DNA of 8,375 nt from Ignavibacteriales bacterium (GTDB taxonomy: Bacteria > Bacteroidota > Ignavibacteria > Ignavibacteriales > Ignavibacteriaceae). The stretch spans positions 1-8,375 of the forward strand of contig JAGUXE010000342.1 in assembly GCA_020061995.1 (NCBI GenBank). The letters run 5' to 3'. Shown here piece by piece: positions 5,393 through 8,375 of this stretch. The notes beneath the pieces are model-generated. The model saw only the letters and a program-made list of their open reading frames with translations, made no database searches and had not been told where the DNA came from. Every line of letters begins with the position of its first letter. Position 1 is the stretch's first letter. Made by a program: the position numbers and the translations under genes.

Positions 5393-8375
5393 AAACTCGA
5401 ATTTATATCTTAAACCTAATTCATTAATCATAATATTTTGTGCACTTGTTTCAGTCAAAGCTTCCTTGCGTTCAACCCTAAGGATAAGGTTTTGAATTAT
5501 TGGGTATTCTATTCTAATATTTGCATTTGAAAAATCCTGCAGAATATTTGTTGTTCCCCCAATTGTGTATTTAAAATCCTTAAATCTTCCTGATAAATTA
5601 ATTTTAGTTGAAGAGCCGGCAGCTCTTATATCAAGAGATTTGACATAATCACCGAGATAAGCGTTTAAAACGCCCCCAAGCAATGAGCCTGCAAGTGCTG
5701 TTGCTGTCCCTGACATCATCGACTGATCGTTTGGTGTTACTTCATTTTTAAATTTACCTGTAAGAATAAACCAAACGGCATCCGATTTATCATATTGAGT
5801 TGAAGCTTCATCATTTTCTATGGCATCACTTCCGTAATATACAGCAATATTATTATCCATAGACGTAAAACTTTTTGATAAATCTTGAAGAGGTCCTTTT
5901 AGCTTAATTTTCACAGCAACCTCCTGCTCTTTTCCGGTAGTCGCTGTTGCTGTATCAGCTAGAAAATTCCTATATGTAGCAACGATATCAAGATACGGGT
6001 CAGTGATAGCACTTTCAAATCTAAGAATCCCGGTAGCAGTAAAAGTTTTGAAAAATTCAAGGGTTGATCCCTCAAGTAATTTAAGTTCTCCTTGAATATT
6101 TTGAATACCTTGTCTGCTTTCATATAATAGATTTCCACTTAATTCTGCGATAAGGCGATTATTCGCTTCTTTTGCAAAGATAAATGTAATTTTGGAATCT
6201 CCTTTAATATTCACACTAATATTGTAATCAAAATTAAATTGTGAAGTGATTTCATTTTCACCATTTTCATTTGGAATATTATTAAGTCCGAGCAGTTTTT
6301 GAATTTCAAGCTCACGTGGTGTTAAGTTAATAGTATCTTCAACAAATTTATAAATAAATTTTCCTGAACTTCCTGAATAACCACCTTGAGAAGGGGGGAA
6401 ATACAAATCAGCATCTCTTATTATTATCGGAGCACGTAAAAAAGATCTCTCTTTTGTAGAAGTAAACAGAATTTCCCCTTCAGTTTCAACAAATAAATTT
6501 CCGTAAAGTGAAGGGCTTACAACTCTTGACTCATTAGAGAGTACAGTAAGATTCCCTTTTAAAGCAAATCGCATATCACCAATACTTAAACCATCGAAAT
6601 CGACTTTACCGGTACCTGTAATGGAACCTATATTTTTAACAATGCCTAAATTTCTTATCAATAAACTATCCAAATAAAGAGTTCGTTCTTCCAGTCGTAA
6701 AACCATTCCAGCACTATATTCAAGATTGTTTGATTCAGAAAGAAATGATGCATCTGTTAACCGTAAATAGCCGGTTCGATTCAACTGAGAATACTTTCCG
6801 GTTACTTTTATATTTGTTGATAAAATTCCGTTTACTTTATCAACGAATGGAAGAGCGTCACCAAAAGCAGCAAGATTAAAATTATCACTAAAAAGCGAGA
6901 GAGATACTTCCTTGTCTTCAGGTAATCTTGGTTTCGTAGATGTAACAGAAAGATTTATAGGGAAAGTCCCGTTTAATAATAACCTCTCTTCTTCTACAGA
7001 ATCTACTTTTTCAATGAAACGAATATCAGAAGTAATCAATTCATCTGAATAATTAATTGTACTTTTTAAAGAACCGAAATTTTTCTTTTTATAGGAGATG
7101 CTATCACCAACTAATGATATGTCAATTTCCGGTTTATCTAACGTTCCCTTTATAGTCGTTAAAAGTTTTAAATCACCGTCAATAACTTCTTCCGGTGATA
7201 TTCCTAAAAGTGAATAGCTTAAATCATAACCTCTAAAATTTTTCATTTCGAGAGTGAGGTCTTGATTCCCTGTAATTGAGAGTGATCCTTTTATTTTAAA
7301 CTCAGAATCACCCCGTCTCATCTCAAATTGCTTGAAGTTTATTGATTCATCTTTATAAGAAATAAGAATCGGATTTTTGTTTTGCAAACTAAAATCAGCA
7401 TAATTTACAAAGAGTTTAGAAATATCGAGTTGTAAACTATCAGATGTTAAATCAATTTTACCTACAATGGATGGTTTCATTTTATTTGATAAAACTACTC
7501 CGGAATTAATTTCAAAAACCGATTTTCGCAAATTAAAGTCAGCATAAATATCATTAATCTCTGATCCTATAAATAACCTATTAATCCTTGCAGAAAGATC
7601 AAATTCTAAATCATCAAAGGAATCTTTATTTATCGGATGTTTCAATCCCATTTCCAAATTAGCATCTGAGAGGAAAAATGGTTCATCCCGAAAAACGAAT
7701 TTTAGAAAATCAGCAGTAAAATTCATATCAAGATCGAATCCTTTTTCATCGCTTACTATTGAACCAAAAATTTCTCCTTCCAGTTCAATTTCACTACTAT
7801 CAATGAATGTTTTGATTATAGAAAAATCCTTTAAACTAAACTGGTATTTTAAAGATGCCGGTAAAAAATCATTGTCTGTAATTGTTTTCTTACTCTTCGT
7901 ATTAAAAGATATTGTTGACAAATCTATAGAAGTTTTATACGAGTCTATCAATTCTTGATTAAGTGGATACACTTGATCTATTTTATTTATTACCGATGCT
8001 GTGGTCCTATTAATCTCTTTACTTATAATCGAAGAAAAAGTATCATAACGGAAGTTCCCTTCGATAATTCCATCAAAGACATTCGATTTTAGTTCAACTT
8101 TTTTATAATCCGCATCATCGGTTTTGACAGTTAACTCTATACGATTCTCGGAAAGTAGACGTGACCCTAAATATGAGTCCAGAATATCGCACTCCAACCT
8201 CGCATTAATTTTTTCGAGTTCAAAACTTTCTCCAATGCCGAAAATATTGATGTTCAAATTCGTATTAATAGTTGAATCGCCAAACCAATTTGACAAATTC
8301 AAATTACTAATTGAGGTGTTAATACGATAAACCGGCTTTTCACTATCATCAAAATTCAAATTTGCAAATAGTAAA
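5390..8375 (-). CDS. tamB: TamB-like translocation/assembly protein (DUF490 C-terminal domain), 5' end outside window
   Basis: This is the 3' part of a large gene. The frame stays open to the right edge, so at least 994 codons are present and the true start, with its expected N-terminal membrane anchor or signal, lies outside. The visible protein is almost wholly predicted beta strand: short alternating polar/hydrophobic segments throughout, no cysteine-rich or catalytic motif. An AsmA/TamB-style phrase, IKGTLDKPEIDISL, lies near residue 403 (counted from the TTG at 8359). The last ~350 residues look like the TamB C-terminal domain (DUF490): an LKGPLQDL segment (~820), AVWFILTGKF (~861), a small-residue Ala/Gly/Ser stretch (~883-898), then amphipathic strands ending in LRYKFEF. 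Known family role: TamB spans the periplasm from the inner membrane to an Omp85 partner and aids outer-membrane protein assembly and/or phospholipid transport. The stop codon overlaps the rnr start. An AsmA-like relative is the main alternative; the C-terminal domain favours TamB. Confidence 0.8.
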   Translation of the reverse strand, partial: LLFANLNFDDSEKPVYRINTSISNLNLSNWFGDSTINTNLNINIFGIGESFELEKINARLECDILDSYLGSRLLSENRIELTVKTDDADYKKVELKSNVFDGIIEGNFRYDTFSSIISKEINRTTASVINKIDQVYPLNQELIDSYKTSIDLSTISFNTKSKKTITDNDFLPASLKYQFSLKDFSIIKTFIDSSEIELEGEIFGSIVSDEKGFDLDMNFTADFLKFVFRDEPFFLSDANLEMGLKHPINKDSFDDLEFDLSARINRLFIGSEINDIYADFNLRKSVFEINSGVVLSNKMKPSIVGKIDLTSDSLQLDISKLFVNYADFSLQNKNPILISYKDESINFKQFEMRRGDSEFKIKGSLSITGNQDLTLEMKNFRGYDLSYSLLGISPEEVIDGDLKLLTTIKGTLDKPEIDISLVGDSISYKKKNFGSLKSTINYSDELITSDIRFIEKVDSVEEERLLLNGTFPINLSVTSTKPRLPEDKEVSLSLFSDNFNLAAFGDALPFVDKVNGILSTNIKVTGKYSQLNRTGYLRLTDASFLSESNNLEYSAGMVLRLEERTLYLDSLLIRNLGIVKNIGSITGTGKVDFDGLSIGDMRFALKGNLTVLSNESRVVSPSLYGNLFVETEGEILFTSTKERSFLRAPIIIRDADLYFPPSQGGYSGSSGKFIYKFVEDTINLTPRELEIQKLLGLNNIPNENGENEITSQFNFDYNISVNIKGDSKITFIFAKEANNRLIAELSGNLLYESRQGIQNIQGELKLLEGSTLEFFKTFTATGILRFESAITDPYLDIVATYRNFLADTATATTGKEQEVAVKIKLKGPLQDLSKSFTSMDNNIAVYYGSDAIENDEASTQYDKSDAVWFILTGKFKNEVTPNDQSMMSGTATALAGSLLGGVLNAYLGDYVKSLDIRAAGSSTKINLSGRFKDFKYTIGGTTNILQDFSNANIRIEYPIIQNLILRVERKEALTETSAQNIMINELGLRYKFEF

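Noticed and set aside
8357..8359. TTG at 8359 as the start of the tamB-like gene
   Set aside because: The frame stays open upstream to the window edge (five more codons reading LLFAN), no ribosome-binding site can be judged there, and TamB-family proteins are usually longer with an N-terminal anchor. The gene is treated as partial.

Overview
The window holds three long genes. All lie on the minus strand, run head to tail, and have almost no space between them. Read in the direction of transcription (right to left), they are: the 3' part of a tamB-like gene, which enters from beyond the right edge (8375 to 5390); a complete ribonuclease R gene, rnr (5390 to 3285); and a complete gene for a 1059-residue outer-membrane protein (3270 to 91). 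The first two share one base in a TAATG stop/start junction, and 14 bases separate the second from the third. This spacing suggests one operon. The last 90 bases on the left are a short non-coding tail. The most notable thing in it is a perfect 10-bp inverted repeat that includes the last gene's stop codon.

The DNA is AT-rich: two sample lines gave 32 and 37 % G+C. Ribosome-binding sites are weak. The genes encode Gram-negative envelope proteins. The combination of a TolB-like propeller fused to an outer-membrane barrel, a long TamB-like protein and low G+C fits the Bacteroidota/Chlorobiota/Ignavibacteriota group. My best guess is an Ignavibacteria-type organism. That guess rests on family resemblance recalled from memory, not on a search.

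Two of the three genes concern the outer membrane. TamB is a long periplasm-spanning beta-rich protein whose classical partner is an Omp85-family barrel (TamA or TamL). The third gene also ends in an Omp85-like barrel. In place of the usual POTRA repeats, its periplasmic part is a zinc-metallopeptidase-like domain (HELVH plus WFNEGLAEY) followed by a six-bladed TolB/PD40 propeller. RNase R, a cytoplasmic 3'-5' exonuclease, sits between them with no obvious functional link. The fusion protein and its position beside tamB are the most interesting features of the window. I saw no mobile element, CRISPR array, tRNA or rRNA, and no gene with a base composition that suggests transfer.
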